A DNA stretch of 64,000 bases from Pseudomonas nicosulfuronedens (GTDB lineage Bacteria; Pseudomonadota; Gammaproteobacteria; Pseudomonadales; Pseudomonadaceae), in NCBI RefSeq assembly GCF_005877905.1, contig NZ_SWDV01000001.1:124001-188000 (forward strand). The letters are read 5' to 3'. Below the pieces are notes generated by a model. That model was not told where the DNA came from. It saw nothing but the letters and a program-made list of their open reading frames with translations, and ran no database searches. Positions 18,228-25,672 of the stretch are shown piece after piece; within the stretch, counting starts at the first letter, position 1, and every line of letters starts with the position of its first letter. The position numbers were made by a program, and so were the translations under genes.

Positions 18228-18965
18228 TCAGCGCGCGGCCGCCGTTTCCACTTCACCGCTGTGCATGTCGACAATGCTCAGGCAGCCGTCGGCATAGCCG
18301 CTGCCCGTGTCGATGTAGTGGGTGTTGCCCAGCGGCCGCACGACGCTCTGCGCGGTATGACCGACGTACAGGCGCTCCAGCCCGGCAATGACGGTAGCAT
18401 CTTCCTTCTCGATCCGCGTGCGCGCCCACATGGCCAGGCCAACGGCATTGCGCCGGGCGATATCGCCCAACTCGCCGGCCAGTGCGGCAACGCCGCTGTC
18501 CCAGTCGGGAAAGGCCGGTGAGACCGGCGCCTCGGCATGCACGATGCCGGCGCGCCGCCCCTCTCCCAGTTCGACTTCGATCACCAGCGGCAACTGCTGC
18601 AACCGCCGGGCGATGCGCTCGCGGGTTACCGGCGTGAGCTTGTACAACCAGGTGCCGCCATTTCGGAAGTGCAGGTCGCGGTCATCGCCGGCCAGCACCA
18701 CGTCGATCACCAGCTGCTCGTGGTTGCCGCGCACCGAGGCGAACCAGGGCTTGGCCAGCCAGTCGAGCACCTGCGGCGAATAGGGCCCGCGATCCACCAG
18801 GTCGCCAGCAGCGAACAGGCGGTCAGCGGCCGGATCGAATCCGACCCGGTCGAGCAGACGCTGCAGCAATTCGAAATGGCCGTGCACATCCCCCACCACG
18901 AAATCGCGGCCGCGCAGGTTGCGCGGGAAGCGTTGCAGGGGTTGCTCCGGCAAGAGCGTGTTCAT
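18228..18965 (-). CDS. Calcineurin-like metallophosphoesterase (PrpA/PrpB-type Ser/Thr phosphatase)
   Basis: A 245-residue protein with the full PPP-family metal motif set: GDVHGH (about residue 25), GDLVDRG, GNHE and VHAE, and a C-terminal histidine region (VGHTAQS). Such bacterial enzymes dephosphorylate proteins or diadenosine tetraphosphate-like nucleotides. The ATG at 18965 has GGAG 8 bases upstream; a TTG seven codons earlier is possible. It converges with the CBS protein gene. Confidence 0.88.
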   Translation of the reverse strand: MNTLLPEQPLQRFPRNLRGRDFVVGDVHGHFELLQRLLDRVGFDPAADRLFAAGDLVDRGPYSPQVLDWLAKPWFASVRGNHEQLVIDVVLAGDDRDLHFRNGGTWLYKLTPVTRERIARRLQQLPLVIEVELGEGRRAGIVHAEAPVSPAFPDWDSGVAALAGELGDIARRNAVGLAMWARTRIEKEDATVIAGLERLYVGHTAQSVVRPLGNTHYIDTGSGYADGCLSIVDMHSGEVETAAAR

Positions 18966-19317
18966 TGCCAACTCCAGGGTTTTCAAGAGACCAGCTTATC
19001 AGCTGCACATTGCGTTCCAGCGGCACTGCGACGAAAGCCGTGCAACTCTGCTGCCCCACTGCTGCCCAGGCAGCGACGGCCCAGCATGGAGTGTTGCCCC
19101 AGCAGCACAGCGATCACACCACCCAATAAAATCTCTTTTCTATCAGTAGCTTATCCATCAGCGAGAAAACGGTACGGAAGTTGCGATGTCCCCGGCAGCC
19201 TTTCGGCCTTCATCACGCGTGAGCCAGCACAAGAGCAACGCAATAACAGCTTGATGCCTTGCGGCGACGACCGAGCACCACAGAGCCAGTCGTCCTTTCG
19301 CCGCCCCTGGGGACACC
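18966..19317. other. Intergenic regulatory region before the TonB receptor
   Basis: About 350 bases between divergent genes, without a credible coding sequence. It holds the 18-bp CTGCTGCC-type motif (19048-19065), an AGCAGCAC element at 19101-19108, and an AT-rich tract (AATAAAATCTCTTTTCTAT at 19125-19143) that could include the receptor's promoter. Confidence 0.55.
19048..19065 (+). promoter_or_regulatory. Shared 18-bp motif, copy 1 (before TonB receptor)
   Basis: CTGCTGCCCCACTGCTGC, matching the copy at 24338-24355 at 17 of 18 positions. Each is followed by AGCAGCAC 27-36 bases later, so each site can form CTGCTG/CAGCAG inverted pairs. Its position before both halves of the sulfur cluster suggests a common regulator (for example a CysB-like LysR protein); this is inference. 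Confidence 0.45.
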
Positions 19318-21534
19318 ATGTTCAAACGCAGTACCCTTTCCCTTGCCATCCTGGCGAGCCTGGCCAGCGTCGTCGTCCACGCGACCGACGGCGATACGCC
19401 AAAAACCGAAGAAACCAGCGCCGCGCCGACCCTCGGCAAGGTGGTGGTCACCGCACAGAAGCGCGAGGAGTCGGTGCAGGAAGTACCGGCGCCGATCACC
19501 GTACTCAGCGGCGAGAAGATCCGCGACGCCTCCCTGCAATCGGCCAGCGAAGTCACCCGCTACACCCCCAACGCCTCCGCCGGCACCACCGACGGGCACG
19601 GTCGCCCGCGCTGGTGGATTCGCGGCCTGGGCACCGGTGACCAGGGCGCCAACACGGTCAGCCCGATCGGCATCTACGTCGACGATGTGTACATCGCCAA
19701 CATCAGCGCCACCGGCTTCCCGCTGTTCGACCAGGAGCGCGTGGAAGTACTGCGCGGCCCGCAGGGCACGCTGTGGGGCAAGAACACCACCGGTGGCGCG
19801 ATCAACTTTATTTCGCGCAAGCCGACCTTCAGCCCCGAGGGCTACTTCAAGGTCGACATGGGCAATTACGCCAACCGCATCGTCGAGGGCGCGGTGAGCG
19901 ACGCGCTGGTGGACGACAAGCTCGCCGGGCGCCTGTCCTTCCATCACCAGGGCCGCGACGGCTACACCGAGAACATCAATGACGGCGACGACAAGGGTGC
20001 GCTGGAAGACGACGCCGTGCGCCTGCAACTCGCCGCGCGGGTCAACGACAACCTCGACGCCAACCTCAACGTCCATGCCCGCCACTACCACGACACCGCC
20101 AGCTACAACACCGTGAGCTACGGCACCCGCCCGGATGGCACCAACCAGTTCGGCTATTCCATCGACCCGAAGCTGGGCAAGGCCAACTTCAACGCCAAGT
20201 ACCAGGCCGAGATCGACCAGGCCGGCAGCAACCTCAACCTGGTCTGGCAACTGGGCGACCTGGAACTGACCTCCATCACCGCCTTCGAGCACTTCACCCG
20301 CGACGGCTGGACCGACAGCGACAACACCCCGCTGGAACTGCAGCGCAGCTACAGCTACGCCGACAGCCAGCAGTGGTCGCAGGAACTGCGCCTGGCCTCG
20401 CCGCGCAGCGACCGGCTGAACTGGGTGCTGGGCTTCCACTACTTCAACGAAGACCTGCAGTCGAAGAACGCCAACGCGGCGCTGCCCAACGTCTACGTCC
20501 CCAGCTACTACAACAACGTCAGCTACGACCAGAAGACCGAGAGCTACGCCATCTTCGGCAGCACCACCTACAACTTCACCGACGACTTCAACGTCACTGC
20601 CGGCCTGCGCTGGACCCGCGAGACCAAGGACATCGACCTGGAGCGCCTGGTCAACCGCGGCGCCGCCAGCTTCGGCGACGGCCACTGGTGGCAGCCGGGC
20701 AACATCGACTCGCCGCTGATCGTCAATGCCACCCAGGACGAGAGCAACACCTGGAGCGACTACAGCTGGGACCTGACGCCGGAGTACCGGATTTCCGACA
20801 ACGCCCGCGCCTACTTCCGCTATGCCCGTGGCTTCCGCTCCGGCGGCTACAACGCCGGCGTCACTAGCCAGGCCACAGTGGCCAAGGTCGATCCGGAATA
20901 CCTAACCTCCTACGAGCTGGGCCTGAAGTCGGAGTGGTTCGACGGTCGCCTGAATGCCAACGCCAGCGTCTTCTACTACGACTACAAGGACATCCAGCTC
21001 AACATCGTCACCGCGGTGAACAACCAGACCGTTTCGCGCCTGGCCAACGGCGCCCAGGGCGAAGCCTACGGCGCCGAGTTCGAACTGGAAGCCATCCCGG
21101 TGCAGAACCTCCACGTCAACTTCGGCCTGGGCCTGCTGCACACCGAGTTCACCGACTACACCTCGGGCAATGACGACTACTCCGGCAACCACTTCGTCCG
21201 CGCGCCCAGCGTCTCGGCGGTGATCGGCGCCGACTACCGCATCCCGCTGAACGTCGGCGGCGCGGTGATCCTCGGCACCGACTGGAACACCCGTAGTCGC
21301 CAGTACTTCTTCACCAACGACCAGAGCGCCAACATGCGCACCGGCGGCTACACCCTGGGCAACGCGCGGGTGACCTACGAACTGCCCGGCGAGACCACGC
21401 GCATCACTGCCTACGTGAACAACCTCACCGACAAGGAATACCGCAACCACACCCTGCCCACTGGCTACCAGACGGCGGCCGTCATGTACGGCGACCCGCG
21501 CACCTTCGGCGTCTCGGTCACCACCGACTTCTGA
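19318..21534 (+). CDS. TonB-dependent outer-membrane receptor of the organosulfur cluster
   Basis: A 738-residue receptor with a signal peptide (about 1-22), a plug domain (about 45-165, beginning LGKVVVTAQKREE and including LRGPQGTLWGKNTTGGAIN) and a 22-strand barrel ending in aromatic VSVTTDF. It imports a bulky ligand across the outer membrane using TonB energy. Because the next gene is a sulfonate-type binding protein and the rest of the cluster is for organosulfur, the ligand is probably a sulfonate or sulfate ester rather than a siderophore. Confidence 0.92.
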   Translation: MFKRSTLSLAILASLASVVVHATDGDTPKTEETSAAPTLGKVVVTAQKREESVQEVPAPITVLSGEKIRDASLQSASEVTRYTPNASAGTTDGHGRPRWWIRGLGTGDQGANTVSPIGIYVDDVYIANISATGFPLFDQERVEVLRGPQGTLWGKNTTGGAINFISRKPTFSPEGYFKVDMGNYANRIVEGAVSDALVDDKLAGRLSFHHQGRDGYTENINDGDDKGALEDDAVRLQLAARVNDNLDANLNVHARHYHDTASYNTVSYGTRPDGTNQFGYSIDPKLGKANFNAKYQAEIDQAGSNLNLVWQLGDLELTSITAFEHFTRDGWTDSDNTPLELQRSYSYADSQQWSQELRLASPRSDRLNWVLGFHYFNEDLQSKNANAALPNVYVPSYYNNVSYDQKTESYAIFGSTTYNFTDDFNVTAGLRWTRETKDIDLERLVNRGAASFGDGHWWQPGNIDSPLIVNATQDESNTWSDYSWDLTPEYRISDNARAYFRYARGFRSGGYNAGVTSQATVAKVDPEYLTSYELGLKSEWFDGRLNANASVFYYDYKDIQLNIVTAVNNQTVSRLANGAQGEAYGAEFELEAIPVQNLHVNFGLGLLHTEFTDYTSGNDDYSGNHFVRAPSVSAVIGADYRIPLNVGGAVILGTDWNTRSRQYFFTNDQSANMRTGGYTLGNARVTYELPGETTRITAYVNNLTDKEYRNHTLPTGYQTAAVMYGDPRTFGVSVTTDF

Positions 21535-21548
21535 GCGAGGTAATCTCC

Positions 21549-22625
21549 ATGAACCTTCTGCATCGCGCGTTGCGCCGGTTGCTACCAGCCGCCGCCGCGC
21601 TGCTCGCGGGCCACGCCCTGGCCGCCGAGCAACCGACCACCCTGCGCATCGCCACGGTGGCCTACGCCAACGCGGGCCAGATCACCTTCAACGGCCCCGC
21701 CTCGGTGATCGACCGCGACAAATGGCTGGAGCAGCAACTGGCCCAACGCAACATCAAGCTGGAATGGGTGCCCGCCACCACCGGCTCGGTGGGCACCTTC
21801 GTCAACGAGGAGTTCGCCAACAAACGCATCGACTTCGCCTTCTACGGCGACCTGCCGTCGATCATCGCCAACGCCTCGGGCGTGAACACCCAGTTGATCG
21901 TCCCCGGAGGCATCGGCAACAACGTCTACCTGGTGGTGCCACCGGGCTCCACGGCGAAATCCATCGCCGACCTCAAGGGCCAGCGCATCGCCCTGCACCG
22001 GGGTCGGCCTTGGGAGCTGTCGTTCGCCAAGCTGCTGGAAGCCAACCACCTGGGCTTCGAAGACTTCCGCATCTTCAACCTCAACCCGCAGGCCGGCGCC
22101 GCCGCGCTGAGCGCCGGGCGGGTGGACGCCTTCTTCACCCTGAGCGATGCCTTCCTGCTGGAAGACAAGCAGGTCGGCCGCGTGATCTGGTCGAGCAAGC
22201 AAGCGCCGGCCGACTGGAAGATGCGCGCCGAAGTCTGGGGTGCGCGGGATTTCGTCAAGGACCACCCCGACCTCACCCAACTGGTGGTGGACGCCTACCT
22301 GAAGGCCGCCTGGTGGGTCTCCCAGGACGCCAACCAGGCGGCGTACCAGGAAGCCCAGTCGCGCTCCGGCGTGCCGTTGAGCGTGCTGCAGCGCGAGGTC
22401 TCCGGCGAGCCGTGGCCCGCGCACTTCTCCCCCCTCTACGACGACGCCCTGCGCCAGCACTACACCGACGGCATCGCCTACAGCCTGAAGGCGAAACTCA
22501 TCCGTAACGCGGTGAAGGTGGATGATCTGCTGGAACCGAAGTTCGTCGAGCAGGGATTGAAGAACCTGCAGTTGGAGAGTTTCTGGCAGCGCAGCGCGGG
22601 GCCCTCCGTCGCCGCCAAACCATGA
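21549..22625 (+). CDS. ABC transporter periplasmic substrate-binding protein, SsuA/aliphatic-sulfonate type
   Basis: A 358-residue protein with a Sec signal peptide (1 to about 26, HALAAEQ) and a type II periplasmic-binding fold of the NMT1/SsuA family (RIATVAYANAG, IDFAFYGDLPS, LKGQRIALHRGRPWE). It starts 14 bases after the receptor stop with a GAGGTAATCTCC ribosome-binding region, so the two are cotranscribed. It is the only secreted binding protein in the cluster and most likely feeds the permeases and ATPase encoded at 29081-31434. Confidence 0.88.
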   Translation: MNLLHRALRRLLPAAAALLAGHALAAEQPTTLRIATVAYANAGQITFNGPASVIDRDKWLEQQLAQRNIKLEWVPATTGSVGTFVNEEFANKRIDFAFYGDLPSIIANASGVNTQLIVPGGIGNNVYLVVPPGSTAKSIADLKGQRIALHRGRPWELSFAKLLEANHLGFEDFRIFNLNPQAGAAALSAGRVDAFFTLSDAFLLEDKQVGRVIWSSKQAPADWKMRAEVWGARDFVKDHPDLTQLVVDAYLKAAWWVSQDANQAAYQEAQSRSGVPLSVLQREVSGEPWPAHFSPLYDDALRQHYTDGIAYSLKAKLIRNAVKVDDLLEPKFVEQGLKNLQLESFWQRSAGPSVAAKP

Positions 22626-22632
22626 CCTGTGC

Positions 22633-22704
22633 GTAGGAGCGGACTCCGTCCGCGATGAGTCCGCATCGCGCTGGATGCCGATTGCGGACGGAGTTCGCTC
22701 CTAC
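22633..22704. repeat. REP-type palindrome after the sulfonate-binding protein gene
   Basis: A 72-base inverted repeat. GTAGGAGCGGACTCCGTCCG at the left is mirrored by CGGACGGAGTTCGCTCCTAC at the right, with a short central segment. It is typical of Pseudomonas intergenic REP/BIME elements and belongs to the same GTAGGAGCG family as 34541-34564 and 62772-62842. Confidence 0.85.
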
Positions 22705-22750
22705 AGGAAATCTCGAGGGTTCACTCGGATCGTGGGCGGGTCACGGACAG

Positions 22751-22779
22751 AAAATGCTATCATTCAGCGATAGCATTTT
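22751..22779. promoter_or_regulatory. Perfect inverted repeat, probable HicB operator over the hicAB promoter
   Basis: An 11-bp perfect inverted repeat (AAAATGCTATC and its complement) separated by 7 bases, ending 3 bases before the hicA ATG. It is the only AT-rich tract in the gap and overlaps possible -10 sequences (TATCAT). Toxin-antitoxin operons are commonly autorepressed at such palindromes by a ribbon-helix-helix antitoxin. Confidence 0.75.
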
Positions 22780-22782
22780 CGA

Positions 22783-23037
22783 ATGCAGAACCGCCATCGA
22801 AAAACCCTCACCATGATCTTTCGCACGCCAACCAGTGCGGCAATAGTCTTTGCGGATATCGAAGCCCTGATCCGCCACTTGGGCGGCATTGTCGAAGAGC
22901 GGGAGGGTTCACGGATCAAGCTGGTTCTGCAAGGACAGACCTGGCGCTGCCATCGCCCGCATCCGGGCAAGGAAGCCAAGCGCTACCAGGTCGAGGAAGC
23001 CCGGGAATTCCTGCGCCGGGCCGGAGTGGAAGCATGA
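22783..23037 (+). CDS. hicA: HicA-family mRNA interferase toxin
   Basis: An 84-residue protein with the small dsRBD-like HicA fold. It starts MQNRHRKTLTMIF, a typical family N-terminus, which fixes the start despite a weak ribosome-binding site. The usual GSH catalytic motif appears as GSR (EGSRIKLVL), while the downstream CHRPHPGKEAKRYQV region is kept, as in a known HicA sub-branch. It would cleave mRNA when free of HicB. It overlaps hicB by 4 bases. Confidence 0.85.
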   Translation: MQNRHRKTLTMIFRTPTSAAIVFADIEALIRHLGGIVEEREGSRIKLVLQGQTWRCHRPHPGKEAKRYQVEEAREFLRRAGVEA

Positions 23038-23378
23038 GCCAAATGACCTACAAGGGTTACACCGCCCGAATCGAGTTCGACGACCGCGACGATCTCTTCG
23101 TCGGCCGTCTGCTGGGGGTGCACGACATCGTCAGCTTCCATGCCGATAGCGTGGGCGGACTGCACCATGCCTTGCAGGAGGCAGTAGAAGACTACCTCGC
23201 CGATTGTGCAGCGCGCGGCGTTGAACCCGAGAAGCCGGCGTCCGGCAAGATCATGCTGCGCATCCGGCCGGAAGTTCACGCCGCCGCCGCGATTGCGGCG
23301 AAGGCCTCCGGCAAGAGCCTGAACCAGTGGGCGGAGAGCGTTTTCGAGCGTGCCGCACGGAGGCGCGCTGGCGGCTGA
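23034..23378 (+). CDS. hicB: HicB-family antitoxin
   Basis: A 114-residue antitoxin. The N-terminal HicB domain (YKGYTARIEFDDRDDLFVGRL, about 5-60) binds the toxin. The C-terminal ribbon-helix-helix (KIMLRIRPEVHAAAAIAA, then KSLNQWAESVFERAA, about 76-108) should bind DNA, probably the palindrome upstream of hicA. The ATGA overlap with hicA indicates coupled translation. Confidence 0.9.
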   Translation: MSQMTYKGYTARIEFDDRDDLFVGRLLGVHDIVSFHADSVGGLHHALQEAVEDYLADCAARGVEPEKPASGKIMLRIRPEVHAAAAIAAKASGKSLNQWAESVFERAARRRAGG

Positions 23379-23384
23379 GTTTCC

Positions 23385-23416
23385 ATGAAAAAGCCCTCGC
23401 AAGAGGGCTTTTTCAT
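23385..23416. terminator. Bidirectional terminator between hicB and the aldolase gene
   Basis: A 14-bp perfect stem (ATGAAAAAGCCCTC and its complement) with loop GCAA. Runs of A and T at the stem base make it functional on both strands; it lies 6 bases after hicB and 13 bases from the aldolase stop. Confidence 0.92.
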
Positions 23417-23429
23417 GCCGGGCAGAAAC

Positions 23430-24161
23430 TCAGGCCGCTGCACCCAGCAGCTTCTGGCCCTGCTCCCAGAGGCCGGTCATCTTCCACTGCTGTTCCAGCA
23501 CGCCGGGGCCGAATTCCTGAGAGCCGCCGAGGCCTTCGGCCAGGCCCTGGAAGTAGGCGCCTTCCTCGATCAGCAGGATCAGCTTGGAGGCCTTGATCAG
23601 GTCTTCACCCCAGAAGGTCGCGCCGCCGTTGGCTTCGAGGATGGCCGGGATGTGCGGGTTCTCGGCGAGCTTGTCGAGGATGAACAGCGGCTCGGGCTGG
23701 CGACGGTCGATGTAGATCGGCAGCTCACGGGCCAGTGTCACGCGCTGCGAGGCGGCATAGCGGATCGGCAGCACGCGGTGGGCGCTGGCCCAGCCGCCGA
23801 GGTAGGCCGTGTGCACGTGGATCACCACGTTAACTTCCGGGCGCGCCTGGAAGATCGCTGCGTAGCGCTTGCCGTTGCCCCCTGCGCCACGGCCGCTGAG
23901 CGGGGTCGCGCCGGGGATGCTTTCGTCGAGGATCACGTCGCCGTCATAGGTCGCGACCACTGCGCGGATCTCCTGGTCGTCGGCCCAGGGATTGGGCGCA
24001 TGGACGGCGATCACCTGGTCGCTGTCGGGCACCCGCACGTAGGCCTGGTAGGTATTGGTGGCGGTGAGGGTGCGGCTTTCCTTGAGCACACGGAAGGCCT
24101 TGGCGAAGTCGCGACGGACCTGTTCGAGCTGGTTGGCGAGTTTCGGGTCGAGGGTGGACAT
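23430..24161 (-). CDS. Class II aldolase/adducin-family protein
   Basis: A 243-residue protein of the zinc-dependent class II aldolase/adducin family (L-fuculose/L-ribulose-phosphate aldolase-like). The metal-binding HVHTAYLGG motif (about residue 120) is present, as is the ATNTYQAYVRVPDSD entry. The ATG at 24161 has GGAGG 5 bases upstream. The substrate is unknown. Its position, reversed inside the organosulfur cluster and with a sigma54-type promoter, suggests a role in processing a carbon fragment of a sulfur compound, but this is inference. Confidence 0.82.
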   Translation of the reverse strand: MSTLDPKLANQLEQVRRDFAKAFRVLKESRTLTATNTYQAYVRVPDSDQVIAVHAPNPWADDQEIRAVVATYDGDVILDESIPGATPLSGRGAGGNGKRYAAIFQARPEVNVVIHVHTAYLGGWASAHRVLPIRYAASQRVTLARELPIYIDRRQPEPLFILDKLAENPHIPAILEANGGATFWGEDLIKASKLILLIEEGAYFQGLAEGLGGSQEFGPGVLEQQWKMTGLWEQGQKLLGAAA

Positions 24162-24218
24162 GGAATGCCTCCTGGCAGTCGGGGGTGGGTGAACCGCGCG
24201 GCGGTGTTCCGGTGACTG

Positions 24219-24234
24219 AGCAGGACTTGTGCCA
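24219..24234 (-). promoter_or_regulatory. Sigma54-type promoter of the class II aldolase gene
   Basis: The minus strand reads TGGCACAAGTCCTGCT, matching TGGCAC-N5-TTGCT with a single mismatch and the required 10-base GG-GC spacing. Transcription would begin near 24208, giving a leader of about 47 bases. Pseudomonas uses sigma54 activators (SfnR type) in some sulfur-limitation operons. Confidence 0.6.
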
Positions 24235-24337
24235 CCCAAAAATACTTAACCAAATCAGCCAATTACGGATCACTAGGACAATCAGGAAGGCTGAAACGGC
24301 CCGAACACCGGCGAAATTGCTGCCCGCCCAGCATCCC

Positions 24338-24355
24338 CTGCTGCCGCACTGCTGC
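24338..24355 (+). promoter_or_regulatory. Shared 18-bp motif, copy 2 (before SsuD-like gene)
   Basis: CTGCTGCCGCACTGCTGC, one base different from the copy before the TonB receptor, and followed by AGCAGCAC at 24382-24389. It is probably the binding site that coordinates the two halves of the sulfur cluster. Confidence 0.45.
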
Positions 24356-24500
24356 TGTACAGACAAACGCCCTGCTGCCAGAGCAGCACGCCAGCCTGAA
24401 AGCCTCGTCCCGCGCGGCCTTCAGCCTTTGGGCACAGCCCTTGCTCAAGACCTTGCACGAGCAGCACGACGCTGCCCCCGCCAAGCAAAGGAGCAAGCCC

Positions 24501-25655
24501 ATGAGCACCGAATTCTTCTGGCGACTGCCGCTGGGCAGCGACGGTCCCTATCTCGCCTCGGACAAGAACAACCGCGGCAGCCACATCGAGCGCCCCGGCA
24601 ACATCGCCCCGGGCCGCCTGCCCAATGGCGAGCCGGACGGCTTCACCTATATCGACTACATCGCCCAGGTGGCCAAGGCCGCCGAGATCGCCGGTTTCGA
24701 GGGCGCGCTGCTGCCCACCGGCCCGGAGCCGTGGATCGCCGCCGCCGCCCTGGCCCGCGAGACCCGCCGGATCAAGTTCCTGATCGCCTTCCAGGCCGCC
24801 TGGACCCTGCCGGCCTACGCCGCGCAGCAGGCAGCGATCCTCCAGCACCTGTCCCGCGACCGCCTGGAGTGGAACATCATCACCGGCGGCAACCCCGCCA
24901 GCCAGCGTGCCAACGGCGACTTCCTCGAGCACGACAAGCGCTACCAGCGTACCGGCGAGTTCCTCGACATCATCGACGGCCTGTGGAAGAACGAGCAGTT
25001 CTCCTACCAGGGCGATATCTACCAGCTGGAGAGCGGTTCGCTGCCCATCGCGCTGCGCAACGTGCGCAAGCCGGGCGTGTACTTCTCCGGCTTCTCCGAC
25101 CCGGCGCTGGACGTCGCGGCGAAACACGCCGACGTCTACCTGAACTGGGCCGAGCCCATCGACAAGCTCAAACCGCACCTGGAGCGCGTGCGCGAGCTGG
25201 CCGACAAGCAAGGCCGCGAAATCCGCTTCGGCATCCGCATCGACCTGTTCGCCCGCGAGACCGAAGAGGCCGCCTGGAGCGAACTGCGCCGCCAGTACGA
25301 GCGCATCGACGCGCGCACCAGCGCCTTCATCAAGAACTTCGCCACCGGCTCGGATTCTGTCGGTGCCGCACGGCAGACCGCCTACCACCAGAACGTCGAG
25401 CGCTTCGACGACCTGATCCTCGGCCCCAACCTCTGGGCCGGCTTCGGCAAGGCCAAGCCGGGACCGACCATAGGTCTCGTCGGCAGCCACGAGAACGTCG
25501 CCGAACGCCTCGCCGAATACCGCGACGCCGGCTTTTCCACCTTCATCCTCGCCGGCAATCCGCACCTGGAAGAAGCCCTGCGCATCGGCCAGGAAGTGTT
25601 GCCGCTGGTGCAGGGCAAACGCGCCGACGTCCACGAACTCAAGGCCCGCGCCTGA
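24501..25655 (+). CDS. SsuD-like FMNH2-dependent sulfonate monooxygenase (LLM family)
   Basis: A 384-residue bacterial-luciferase-like monooxygenase closest in layout to SsuD: FFWRLPLGSDGPYL at the N-terminus, RIKFLIAFQ, NIITGGNP, PNLWAGFG and GNPHLEEALRIG near the end. It should release sulfite from a sulfonate, or open a sulfone, using reduced flavin. The SsuD active-site cysteine region (SCEDAW) is replaced by GPEPWIAA, so substrate preference probably differs. No flavin reductase (ssuE/msuE) is in the cluster. The start has AAAGGAG 8 bases before the ATG. Confidence 0.85.
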   Translation: MSTEFFWRLPLGSDGPYLASDKNNRGSHIERPGNIAPGRLPNGEPDGFTYIDYIAQVAKAAEIAGFEGALLPTGPEPWIAAAALARETRRIKFLIAFQAAWTLPAYAAQQAAILQHLSRDRLEWNIITGGNPASQRANGDFLEHDKRYQRTGEFLDIIDGLWKNEQFSYQGDIYQLESGSLPIALRNVRKPGVYFSGFSDPALDVAAKHADVYLNWAEPIDKLKPHLERVRELADKQGREIRFGIRIDLFARETEEAAWSELRRQYERIDARTSAFIKNFATGSDSVGAARQTAYHQNVERFDDLILGPNLWAGFGKAKPGPTIGLVGSHENVAERLAEYRDAGFSTFILAGNPHLEEALRIGQEVLPLVQGKRADVHELKARA

Positions 25656-25672
25656 CCCACAAGGAGCTGCAC

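Larger units (their letters stand above)
24162..24500. other. Divergent regulatory region between aldolase and SsuD-like genes
   Basis: About 340 bases. It carries the sigma54-type promoter for the aldolase (minus strand) and the second copy of the 18-bp motif, for the SsuD-like gene. An open frame crosses the region on the plus strand but has no start signal and is not regarded as coding. Confidence 0.6.
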
